A stretch of 64,000 bases of DNA from Macrocystis pyrifera (taxonomy: Eukaryota > Sar > Phaeophyceae > Laminariales > Laminariaceae): assembly GCA_031763025.1 (NCBI GenBank), contig JASSKH010000030.1, forward strand, positions 310,001 to 374,000, given 5' to 3'. The position numbers and the translations under genes were made by a program. Shown piece after piece: positions 12,326 to 23,200 of this stretch. The notes below the pieces were generated by a model. It saw only the letters and a list, made by a program, of their open reading frames with translations, did no database searches and had not been told where the DNA came from. Position 1 is the stretch's first letter, and the number at the start of each line of letters is the position of its first letter.

Positions 12326-12880
12326 GCTCTGCCGCCCCAAGAAGACAGGGAAATCGCGGCCGAGCGTGCGAGGCTACGCTCCCAGCGCGCCACGCGAGCG
12401 GCCATCGGACGCCTACGCGCGCCGCAGAGCGTCTTCAATCCCTCGCACCGCACCCCCAGCCGTCCCGAGCTTCGGCGTTCCATAACCCAAGGGCGTTTTT
12501 CGCCCGTCGGCCGCAAGCTTTGGCGGTGCTCGGACGGTCTCTCTCCCCGTGCCGGACAGGTTTGCTTGCGCTCGGCTCCCCCGCCCCCGGGAAGAACGCC
12601 TTTCAATGGGAGAAACTTCTCCACCGGGCAGGTTTTGTTGCGCTCTGCCCCGCCCCCAGGAAAAACGCCTTCCCAGGGGATAACTTCTTCACCCGAGCGG
12701 GTTTTCTTGCGCTCAGCCCCGTCCCTTGGAAGGACGCCTCCTCAGGGGAGATTTCCGTCCCCCGTCTCCCCCCGTTTGACGCTACCAATCGTTGGGCCGG
12801 CGTGGGCGTGGGGTTGGCGCGGTGGGGATTGTCAAGGCAGGATAGACGCCAGCGGCGTGAGGGGGTTACCCGAAGAATAA
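12326..12880 (+). CDS. hypothetical protein, downstream exon with in-frame repeat
   Basis: The acceptor is ATCTGTCAATTCAG|GCTCTG, phase 0, matching the donor at 11823 (intron 502 bp). It encodes LPPQEDREIAAERARLRSQR and then three copies of a 24/23-residue unit with the core LRSAPPPGxTP. The DNA periods are 72 and 69 bp, both multiples of three, which argues the frame is used. The frame stops at 12878-12880; a further splice near 12800-12860 into the Glu-rich segment is possible but not resolved. Confidence 0.5.
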   Translation, partial: ALPPQEDREIAAERARLRSQRATRAAIGRLRAPQSVFNPSHRTPSRPELRRSITQGRFSPVGRKLWRCSDGLSPRAGQVCLRSAPPPPGRTPFNGRNFSTGQVLLRSAPPPGKTPSQGITSSPERVFLRSAPSLGRTPPQGRFPSPVSPRLTLPIVGPAWAWGWRGGDCQGRIDASGVRGLPEE

Positions 12881-12912
12881 ACCTACGTGTAGCTGGGCAA
12901 AGCGACGGACGG

Positions 12913-13694
12913 TTAATGTCCGGGGAGCAAGAGCACGAGGAGGGAGGAGGAGAGGAAGAGGAGGGGGATGAAGAGGGGGAGGAAGAGAAGGACGAGGAGG
13001 AGGGAGAGGGGGAGGGGGGAAGGGGGGCAAAGGAGGGGGAAGGGGAGTGGTGGCTGGAGGTAAGGGAGGAGGGGGGAGGAGGAGGGGGTGGGGGCAGAAT
13101 TGGGAGGAAGAGGAAGAGGGGGAGGGGGGGGGAGATTTGGAGGAGGATGGGGAGGAGGAGCCACAACAGGAAGAGGTTGAGAAGGAAGGGGGTGAGAACG
13201 AGGATTTGGAGAAAGACGAGGAGGCGGGGGACGAACAGGATGAGGAGGATGAGGAAGAGGGATCGCGCTTCGACAGGGTGGAAGCCAAGAGGGCGCTCGA
13301 AAAGTTTGACTCACCCGCCGCTCTCAGCGACCGTTTCCTTGGAGGGCAGAACACGATCCCCCCGATAATAGAACCCGGTACCGCCTTCATAACGGACTCT
13401 GGCAGAAGCGAAGTGGTTGCTGCTTCGGACGGAGAACTCGATTATCAGGCTGAGGGGAGAGATGGCAGCCGAATGCAATCTGCCGGCGACGGTGCGACAC
13501 GTATTTCGGCCGCGGGGGGGCGTGAGACTCGGACCGTTGATAGTGTCTGCGCGGACGCTGAAACGGACAGCGCGCGAAACTGCGGAGATTCCAATATTGT
13601 ACGGCAAAAGCCGGCCACACGGGGAACCGACCCCGCCGAAAGTCGCTCCATCATTTACTCTGTAGTTATTCCCTGGGACGGGCAGCAGCAGTAG
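12913..13694 (+). CDS. Glu-rich segment, probable 3' part of the 10.7-13.7 kb gene
   Basis: The plus strand is nearly all purine from 12940 to 13270. Two frames give acidic protein: 12913-13047 (EEEEGDEEGEEEKDEEE) and 13095-13694 (ENEDLEKDEEAGDEQDEEDE, then SRFDRVEAKRALEKFDSPAA). The second runs to a stop at 13692-13694 (VVIPWDGQQQ). The frame change lies in a G-rich tract and could be an intron, a real shift or a sequence error. Acidic tails like this occur in chromatin and nucleolar proteins, but no domain supports that here. Confidence 0.35.
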
Positions 13695-14149
13695 CACGTG
13701 GATATGTACGATAGCTCCTTTGATATCGAGGCAGGAACGAGCGCTCTTGAGGAATATTGTTGCATTTTTGTTGATCACCCGTTCAGCCCCTCCTAAAACC
13801 TGGTATACCACACGCAGTACGACCAATGTAACGACACACACATACACGACATTGGCCGCCGTCGCGCAGCCGGTTACGCTTTGAAATACTATTTTCGGTA
13901 AAACGAAAAAACAAGCGTTTAGTGCCCGACGATTGAAAATCGAGGAGCGGTGACTCCACGGCATGCCCACTGTGGACCCTCTTGGTAAGTGCTTCACGTA
14001 CGTACAGTAAAGTCAGTGTGTCAGTATGTTCAGGTTCCAAAGAAACCCTTGCCCTTCCGACGATCATTTATTTCTATACTCTGGGGGCCCAAAATCGTGT
14101 GGCTATCACCCCGGTTGATCGCGGAGAAGGTGAGATTTCCCAACTCAGA

Positions 14150-14400
14150 CAGCTCATGGATTCTAACTTGATGATCCATAGATCTTTCAGGGAAGGTGTA
14201 TCCCTGAGATCTGTATGATCTGTGTGACCTAGCTAATGTTGCCGGGTGGGAGCCGTATATTCTGCATGATCCAGCACATTTTCCCTGGGTTGGATTGTAC
14301 TATATACGTAGACCCTGCACAAGGTCTCAGAACGGCAGGTGAAGAACTAGATCATCTACTGTATACAGATCAGATAGATCATGACCTGTTCGGGGTGTAC
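14150..14400. repeat. GATC-rich foldback family, copy 1
   Basis: Arms contain AGATCATCTACTGTATACAG and related GATCTGTAT units; the core TTTTCCCTGGGTTGGATTGT is shared (inverted) with the other copies. Confidence 0.55.
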
Positions 14401-14427
14401 AAGGTTTGATACTGTACCGGGTATGCT

Positions 14428-14722
14428 CCACCACCGCCAAAGCGTACCCCGACGGCATTTTGGTAATGCCTCGACGGTGTTTTAGCTAGGCATGGCCACC
14501 GGGGGCATCAATATATATATATATATATATATATAAGAATACTCTTGCTTGGCGCCAAGTTTGTCCTTCGTACTATTAACCACCACCGCCAAAGCGTACC
14601 CCGACGACATTATGGTAAGGCCCCGACGGTGTTTTAGTTAAGCATGGCCACCAGGGGCATCATAATATGTATAAGAATATTCGTGCTTGGCGCCAAGTTT
14701 GTCGATTCGTACTACTAGTATG
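14428..14722 (+). repeat. tandem duplication, ~150-bp unit
   Basis: CCACCGCCAAAGCGTACCCC to CTTGGCGCCAAGTTTGTC occurs twice (14428-14573, 14580-14722). The first copy carries an (AT)n run at 14509-14534. Confidence 0.85.
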
Positions 14723-14928
14723 TATACCAGGCAAGCACGTATGATACGACCAAACGGCGCCCTGTGACATCTGTTGGATCTACTCCCACGAGAACATGGC
14801 ATTCTCCCCTCACCACCCTTGGCGGAAACGAAAGAACCGTTTACAGACTAACATGAAGACCAACCGGCCCTTAAGCTTACGCCCAGCGTGTTGATTCATT
14901 TTACTACCGTACGTCCATGCTATTAATA

Positions 14929-15030
14929 CACGGGACCATACTCAATAAGACCAAATATTGTTAGTGAGAATAGGGAAATATATAGGGTTTTGTGTGTACC
15001 GTAGGTCCTATTTACTATGCCCCCCCGTAA
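14929..15030 (+). mobile_element. 105-bp MITE, copy 2
   Basis: The left terminus is degraded (CACGGGACCATACT); the right terminus and core match copy 1. TA flanks both ends. Confidence 0.85.
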
Positions 15031-15056
15031 TAGTATGAACGAGTACCGACAAAAAA

Positions 15057-15195
15057 CAGGGCTTTTTCACGGGGTCATGACCCGACCCGCGGGTCGGGGT
15101 TAAGGGAGATTTAAAAAACTCACGGATCGGGCCAGGTCACCCTCACCCGACCCGACCTGACCCGGAAGGTTTGACGTGCCCCGCGAACATCCCTG
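15057..15195. repeat. GGGTCGGGTC foldback element, copy 2
   Basis: Ends CAGGGCTTTTTCACGGGGTC and CCCCGCGAACATCCCTG, with internal GACCCGACCCGC and its complement. Confidence 0.7.
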
Positions 15196-15345
15196 GAGGG
15201 GGGGGGGGAGGGGGGGGGGGGGTACTCATTTTCATGCATGGTCGTAGTCGTATGGCCATAGACCCTCGCATCCCTACAATGCCGGGACGGAGCATGTCGG
15301 GTTTTTACCGACCAGGCAGAACATCCCAGCAGGGGGGGGGGGGGG
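15196..15345 (+). repeat. G-tract / ATGCCGGGACGG repeat, copy 2
   Basis: Poly-G, TACTCATTTTCATGCATGG, CCATAGACCCTCGCATCCCT, ATGCCGGGACGG and ACCGACCAGGCAG. A second G run follows. Confidence 0.7.
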
Positions 15346-15359
15346 GAGAAGCATTAACA

Positions 15360-15464
15360 TTACCGGGGACCATAGTTAATAGGACCTATGGTATACATTA
15401 AAACCTATATATTTAACTATTTTTACTAACAATATCTGGTCCTATTTACTATGGTCCTCCGTAA
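15360..15464 (-). mobile_element. 105-bp MITE, copy 3 (reverse)
   Basis: Both termini are present; the core is in the opposite orientation (AAAACCTATATATTTAACTA). It lies about 330 bp from copy 2. Confidence 0.88.
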
Positions 15465-15861
15465 TAGTACCCCACTCAAAATTTAAAGTAGATTGTCCGT
15501 CAAACGTATGTACAGTAGGTGCGGCGGATATAGCGGCGGGGATGAGCGTGCCATGACTTGGCAGCGAGATACCATACCGCACCAGGAAGAAAAAAGCATA
15601 TCGCCTGTATCGCACAGGGCAACCCACGAAATAAGAAGCTAAATGCAAGAAAAGCCTGCCGTTTTTCGTTCTTCGTCCCCCCGCGCGCCCGGAAAAGAAG
15701 AAACGCCTCAAAGAAGGCCACGACCAGCAGAGGAGGAAAAAGCAAACCTTGAAAAGAAAAAAACGAATACTCGTAAACCCTTTGAATCTCTTACCCATGT
15801 TTCGGCGACGCACCAAAAGTAGCCGTGAGAGTTGGGGTAATTTTTGCAGTATTCCGTACGT

Positions 15862-16075
15862 CGGACAGATACATCTACAGATAGATGATCTACAGATATA
15901 TCAGACAGATCCTAGCCCGCCGTTACGAGACGTTGTGCGGGATCTGTGTGAGCACATATCCAATCCAGAAGACCTGTCCTCAAGCATGCAGAGTATACGC
16001 CCCCCACGCGGCAACATGAGCTAGATCATGCAGATCATGAGCTATCTGTAGATGATATGTCCGACTTGTGCAGTG
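15862..16075. repeat. GATC-rich foldback family, copy 2
   Basis: CTACAGATAGATGATCTACA and AGCTATCTGTAGATGATATG arms around GTGCGGGATCTGTGTGAGCA and ATCCAATCCAGAAGACCTG. Confidence 0.6.
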
Positions 16076-16744
16076 TTCTGGCAGGAATTAATCGACAGCA
16101 TCCAAAACGCAGGATAGCGACCTTCTTGTTCGCTGGGTCGGCACCGGACTCAGGCTAAAGGCATGGCGTATGGCACGCCAACTATATATATATTGAAGAA
16201 ACAGCTTAACTCAACCCACGGTAAAGACCTACTGTCATAGGGGTGATTACAGACAATAACAGCAACTCATCCAAAAACGGAAATCAAGAATGAGCAAGAA
16301 GAAAAAAAACACACGGAGAAATAAGCCCACTCCCCCCGCCCGCCCTCCGCATTTCATCCCGCAAGAACTCGCAAAAAGAAGCGCAAGGTCAACTGCCCCG
16401 CTCTCGTGGAAACCTACGCATGCCAACCCCCTGCGTGCACCCGCGACCCCCAAACGCCATCTGCCAGTCACGGCCACTAACCGACGTCCTCATCCTCTCG
16501 CCAGAAACAAGCGCTGGTCTGGTGAACCTCTGGCGAAAGGGAAAAACTACAAAAAAAAAACCCCGGACAATCGAGGAATGTACAACTTCCTTCCCTCTTC
16601 TCTCTTGCCCCCCTGCCGAACCCTCACTCCGCTCCTCCATGTCTTGGTCCGTTGACCCCCCGCCCCCTCCTTCCCCAGTCCCCGCCTTCCTCCTCTTCTC
16701 CCTCTACCCCCTCCCCCCCCCCCTCCTCCTCCCCCCCCCGGCCT

Positions 16745-16841
16745 CGGCACGCACTATGCATGCATCCACTAAGGCGAGCGTCTTGCAATCGATGATGTTT
16801 CACAGCTTCGTAGCTACCGCGAAGTCGCCCATCCTCTCCCC
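16745..16841 (-). pseudogene. SPC24: decayed copy of the end of SPC24 exon 3
   Basis: On the minus strand it reads GDFAVATKL-stop-NIIDCKTLALVDA against the authentic SDFEVANKLWDVIDGKTRALVEA. The Trp codon TGG has become TGA and the normal stop position is lost. It sits about 185 bp downstream of the real terminal exon. Confidence 0.8.
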
Positions 16842-16941
16842 CCCCAACCCCCCAGGGATGCGAGGGTCTATGCATATACGAGTACGGCCATGCACGACAC
16901 GAGTACACCCCCCTCGCCCCCTCCCCGCCCTCCCACGCGCA

Positions 16942-17256
16942 CTACGCCTCCACTAGAGCACGTGTCTTGCCATCGATAACATCCCACAGCTTATTAGCCA
17001 CCTCAAAGTCGCTCTTCCCGGCAGCATCGAACTGGAAGCCTTCCACGACTGGCCCATGTCCCGCCTTCCCCGCACCACCACCGCCGCCGGCGCTCGGAAC
17101 AAGCCAGCCGGCGACAATGTCACCCTCCGTCTCATAGTTCCACTTGATGGTCGTGATGTTCGTGTACAGTCCGATGGCATTCTGTACGCGCGGCATCTCT
17201 ACTGTGTGGGCTTCGACTGTTCGCTCGATTTCGCGTTTGGTTTCTTCGGTTGCGAG
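16942..17256 (-). CDS. SPC24: SPC24 exon 3 (globular C-terminal domain)
   Basis: The acceptor is ATTATCATAG|CTCGCA, in phase 0, and the stop TAG is at 16944-16942. The exon encodes 104 residues: the end of the coiled coil, then the TIKWNYE and KLWDVID signatures. A Gly/Ala-rich loop (SAGGGGGAGKAGHG) separates the two halves of the domain. A decayed copy of the exon's last ~87 bases lies immediately downstream at 16745-16841. Confidence 0.85.
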   Translation of the reverse strand, partial: LATEETKREIERTVEAHTVEMPRVQNAIGLYTNITTIKWNYETEGDIVAGWLVPSAGGGGGAGKAGHGPVVEGFQFDAAGKSDFEVANKLWDVIDGKTRALVEA

Positions 17257-20200
17257 CTATGATAATCGCGTGCCGGGGAGGGTAGAGTCATGGGGGTGGG
17301 CGGAAAGAGGGGGATGGGGGGAGGAGGGAGGAGGAAGGGGGGAGAAGGGGAGGAGAGAGGGGGGGAAGGAGGGAGGGGGAGGGAAGGGTGGCGGGTGGGG
17401 GAGGGGGGGGGAGGGAGGGGGGGAGGAGGAGAAGGAGGAGGCAAGTGGTGGGGGGGGGGAGAGAGAGGGGGCACAGGCAGCAGGATAGTTAGCGTCTTGT
17501 TTAGTTTTCGTGTGTGCAAAAATAACGGGAAGACAAGCATAGAATCCCAGATAACGAACGAAAAACGCTGTATTCTTCAGATTGTGCCAACCAGTGGGGG
17601 TGGAGAGGAGGGCATCTTCTGATGCTATGATATCGTAGTGTGGGGACACGTAGGGCGAGAGGCTGGGGGGGGGGGGAGGGGGGGCGAGATAAACCGTCTG
17701 TTGATATAGTAGGTGAGGATACATCGGGCGGGTGGGAGGGGGGAGGGCAAGGAGCATCCTCTGTTGCCAGTGTGGACACATATGGAGGGTGGCGGGGGGG
17801 GGCACAAACCACGAACAGCCGTGAAAATAGCAACAGCAACAGCAACCACGACAACAACGACCACGCAATCAACAGCAACAGCAACCACAACAACACACGA
17901 CAAACACCACGACAGCACAACGACCACCACGACAACACAGCATCCACCAACACGACCGACAGCCACCACAACAACCAACAGCAACAGCAACATCCATGGT
18001 AGGAGAAGACTTTCACTACTGTAGTACGTAGCCCCGTCTCTCTGTGATGACGATGATAATGGTGTTTTCACATTATTAATAGTTCATTTTTCTTTTGGAT
18101 CTAGGCCGCAGTAACGCAAACAGGTGAAAAACGTCGCGTTCGATCGAATATAAACACAAAAAAATAATATATCAGCACGCAAGGAAACGGCATGATACTA
18201 CGGGCTGTACTCAGCACCAAAGATGTCAGGAGACAGCTCTTTCGCCCCTTGGCAGACAGGAAAACTTGCCTTGATTTGCCTTGACCGACACCAAACCACT
18301 ACCGGTACCTGGCACCGGTATGTTTTCGTGCGGGACAATCGGCCCGACACCCTCGACAGTGCGCGTTCTTCCCTCGGCCGACACGTCTCCTGACATATTT
18401 AGTCCGCACTGGGCTCACACGGACAAGCCCGCACCGCATCTGCATCCTCTCGACGCCCCGTTTCCTGGGCAGCCGAACAACAACGACCAAACTGCAGCGC
18501 CACAGCAACCAACCAACCAACCAACCGACACAGCACAACAACCAGTCACAACTACAACAACCAGGTACGTGCAGTGCGTCTTGCTGCAGTTGGAGCGCGC
18601 GTAGGTTTTGAGGGGGCACTGGCATCAACAGAGCCAATCCCACTCAATAGGTACCTATTTATTGCTCTCAATCACGACCAATAACGGCCCCCGTAATATA
18701 TCTGAAGTGGTACTTATTAATAGTATGCATACTCGTATAATACCCCCCGCTTCTATGTTGCTGTTGTCGTGTCAAAGCCGGCGTCCCCGGTGGCTTGGTA
18801 GGTGGTCCGCGAGCCTATCAAGATCAATGTCGTGAGTTCGAGTCTCACCGAGTGCATGCTCGTAGGGGCTTTTTCTTGCATAAAAGAGAATGACAAGCGG
18901 AAAGCGCGAGAGCGTGAGTTAGCTACATTCGATGAAAATCGACGAGCAGTGGGAATGCTGAACCCTATGCGCGATAAAAAATAAAGGCACGTACCGGGGG
19001 GGGAGAAGGGAAGGCACCTGTGACCACGGCTTGTCCAGAAGGTCGTCGAGGGTAAAACCTCTTACGAATTAGGCTGGAAAGTGAAATTGATGAGTGTGAA
19101 AAAAAGTGTAACTCCGCCGGCCCGCTCCTGTTTACTCTGCAGGTACTATCCCTCCGCTTTCAGCTCAGAGGGGTATCCAATCGGCATGGTGACTTGACGA
19201 ACACATCAGGTATACATAGCAAACATTAGATATATTGGTGTGCTTGGAGCCATATCAAACGTAATGCACTCGAGGCCACACCGCAAGTACAGCAACTACT
19301 AACACGAGAACATCAAGTCTGTGTCCTACCTGGAGGCTCGCCATGCAGCATCTCCTATGCTTACGTACAATAGCATCTCTCTGTGCGCGTTCATATTTTT
19401 TTCAATCGTCTCCCTCGGATGCGGAAACTGAATACAATATCTCGAATTCAGTTTGAGTTCATCGATTTTCTTCAGGATTGTTCACGGGTCACGTTAAACC
19501 TCGCGGGTCGGGTCGAGTCGGGTCGGGTCAGGCTGACCTTACCCGGCCCTTGAGATTTCGAAAACCTCCAGACCCCACCCGACCCGACCCGGCCCACGAC
19601 ATTTCAAGACCCTCCTGAAACCGACCCGCGGGCTGGTTCATGACCAGTGAGGAGGCTCGAATTATTTTGCTTTCTATCGTAGGTTCGCAGGAAGGTTTAC
19701 ACCAGTTATGCAGACCTTCTGTCGCAGGCCTAAACCCGTGGTCTACTGTCTACTGCCTGCTGTCACACCAGTACCTGCCTACTGCTGTTGTAGAATGTTC
19801 GGACGTCGAGTCCTCCGCGCACTCTCACGCCCCCACTCCACCCCCAACAAAAACAAAAATGTGTACTACTCTACCTGGTATCAGTAAGAACAGCAGTGGT
19901 GGTCCCTCTATAGTGCTGGTATGTGTACGTTAGCCAATAATAACGGCACTGTAGCGTCAACCGGCACTATTTACTCCGCATACTACCACAGTGGATACAG
20001 TAATCCCATATGTGCCAAGCGATTCCAAAGGCACTATATATAGAGGGTAACCGGCACTACTCAACCGGCACTATTTGGAGGGACCACTGCTCTGTATTGG
20101 GTATTGGGGCGTTGTGCATCCTGTACTCTGCTTACACGGACAAATCCCTCACCTGCATACTCTCGATGTCCTTCTCCTGGGCAGCCGCTTCCTCCAGCTG

Positions 20201-23200
20201 CTGGTTTATGCGTTCCGACGCCCGAGCGCGCTCCTTCTCCAACCTCCTCACCTCCGCCACAAATGCCTCTTCGGAAGGGGTTTCGATTTCACGCCGCTGC
20301 TGCTCCAACTTTTCGGCCATTCCTGGAAAAAAAAAAACAACAGCATCAGTAACATCAACATCAACATCAAAAATCAAAACCATAATGTCAGTTACGCAGA
20401 AACTAGAAATAAAAGCGAAAATCCAGTGGGATATCAAGATTGAATACCGAAGAGCCAACTTAAAATGGAATTAACAAAAACAAACGAACTACAGTTGAAA
20501 AAGGAAAATTCGAAAAAAAAAGGAAAAAACAAAAGAAGGAAAAACCTCAAACAAAGAAAAACGGTAAGAAAGAGGCACGACTGGAAAAAAAACGAAGTCA
20601 AATATATAGATTACGAGGGGACGGTCGAAAGGCGAAGACAACGCTATCCGAGGCAGCTTGCTCTCACTTAGACGGAGGGAGTACATCGGCACATACCCAC
20701 AAAAGGAAAACAAACTTACGGCCACCAACATTCTCCATCACCACCATCCTGTTCCTGCACTCCTCACCCACGCACCGGCCGGAAAAGGGCAGAGCCACGG
20801 CCAACAATCCTGGCCGAGCTCGTGCCGGTTCTGGGTGGCAACAATTGAGGGCGGTGTTTGCAGAAGCGGCTGCTGCTGCTGCTGTCACGCGAGGCCACGC
20901 TGTCTATCACCAGGTGGCTGAATCGCCTACGTCAATCAACCCTTCAACTTACTTTTTTTACGTAACTGTTTCGAGACTCCGACACAGCGATAAAAAAAAA
21001 TGCCAATGTTGCTATTTTTAGCGACCGTCCGCGAGCAGCATGAGCGCGGAGCAGTACGAGTACAACCATGCTACAGCAGTGTTGGGACACCGCCGTAGCG
21101 AAAGTTCGGATATTTCGAAATATCGAACATTCGATATATCGTATCGGACATGTTTTGCCTTTCGTCTCCCCTGTCATCCCCGTGTTTTTTTTAAGCAGAT
21201 GCTGAACGAAAGCTTCGACGTATATATGATACATATATATCACATATCGGGATCGTATTGACCCCTGTTTTTTTTCGGTATCATATCGAACCCGAGCCTG
21301 ACTAATCCACATCTAAAAAGTGCACACCAGCATAGATAAGAGGAATGGGTGGGTGGCTTGAGTTATTGTGAATTCGTTCATTTAAACCGCGAGGGGTGGA
21401 TGAAGTTAATTAATTCATTACTTGAGCTACTGCTGTAGTGTGGATGAATTAGTTTTGGCTACAGAGGAAACGATATCCAACACTAAACTATGCTGCCCCC
21501 GTGCCGCACGACATATTGTTATCATATTGTATCGAGAGTTCGGACACCTACTTTCATCATCGGCCATCTAAACAGTGTTCGACGAAGATGTCAGGAGACA
21601 GCACTTTCACCCCTTGACAGCTGTTAATAGCAGCTTTGCCTTGACCTGCCATGACCGACACCAGGTTACTAGGTTTCAGTGAGGAACAACGGGCCCTAAA
21701 CCCTAGACAGCGCACGTTTTGCCTTGCTTGACATGTCTCCAGACATCTTTCGCGTCCGATGTTGCTGTTATCGTTAATTTCTCCCTCTCAAGTCTCAAGA
21801 GGGTTTCGAGTCGAAAGCAGCAAAACTTGAACAAATGAACTATTAAGGGTCCACATCTTAAACGAGCAGTCTTTTTCAGTTTTTTCTTCAGTATTTTCCA
21901 GAAATATGTGTTTTCAGTTTTTTTTTCAGTATTTAAAAAGACTGAAGAACACTTCTCGTTTTCGAATTGCGGGAAAATACTGAGAAAAAACTGAAAAACA
22001 ATGCTCGTTAAGATCGACCCTAATATCAGTTGTAAAACTCTATTCCGGTTGCTTGTGTTTCGCCAACGAAAAACGCGAAAAAAAAAAACGTGCGTGCCGT
22101 TGGTCATATTATAGGTTTAATTAAGGGGTTCAGCGTTTTGGTTCAAGTAAGAGGGTTTCATGGTATGTTGGCGGATTTGCAAGACCATAAGACTACTGCG
22201 GAACATGGTTGCATCGACTGCGGTCTGGGCGGTCAGATGACGCCATACGACGCTTTCATCGAAACTTAAACTGGCAACCCGTAGAGCATCGCGATAAAGC
22301 AGTACCAGGGGGATATTACAACTATTAATAACTGCACCCACGTTCTTCGGTGGGGACACAGACCACTTGGAATTAGAGCTGAACACTTTTCAATTGTTAG
22401 GTACGAAGGGATTCGGCGTTTTGGTTGACGTAATGCATTTTGACCTCTGGTACAGACTACTTCTCTGGACGTGAATATAATCACCGTTGTGGCTCAGATG
22501 TCAGTATCAAACGGTGATTATATTTCCGATCAGAGTGGTATTTGATACACTCGTTACTGCATCCACGTTTTCGCGACAAACTACTTGGACGTTAGAGTAA
22601 TAACTTCAATTTTTGCAGCAGCAAAAATATATCTGGTGGTATACACCTGGTACCAAAATAATAGGGTGGTGTTCGGAAACGACATTTCAGACGGAACTCA
22701 GACGGGACGGTAATGCCTTTGGCGGTGGTTTTCCTGACGGTAGACGGTATTTCGTTATTTGACGGTAACCAATTTGACGGAAACGGAAAATCCAAAATAT
22801 GCCGGTAAATATCTCGGCGGTAATAGGACACGACGGTAATTTCATTGACGGTAGACGGTATTTCGTTTTTTAACGGTAACCAATTTGACGGAAACGGAAA
22901 ATCCAAAATATGCCGGCAATATCTCGGCGGTAATAGGACACGACGGTAATTTCGTTGACGATAGACGGCATTTCGTTTTTTGACGGTAACTGCCTTGACG
23001 GAAACGGTAAAACCAAAAACGCCGGAAACAGGCGCCTCGAGTGTGACCGAAAAGCCTTTTTTGTTCGCGGTGATCGTGGTTTCCGCGGTTTGTGGTGGTT
23101 GTTGCAACGCCACATCACCCTCACCATCCACTACCGATCCCGAACTAGGGGCTGGCGAAACAGCAGACTCAGCCTCTGTGCATGAAGAAGCAGCAGACTC

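Noticed and set aside
12603-13390. Long Pro/Ser-rich minus-strand frames
   Set aside because: They arise from the polypurine tract read in reverse.
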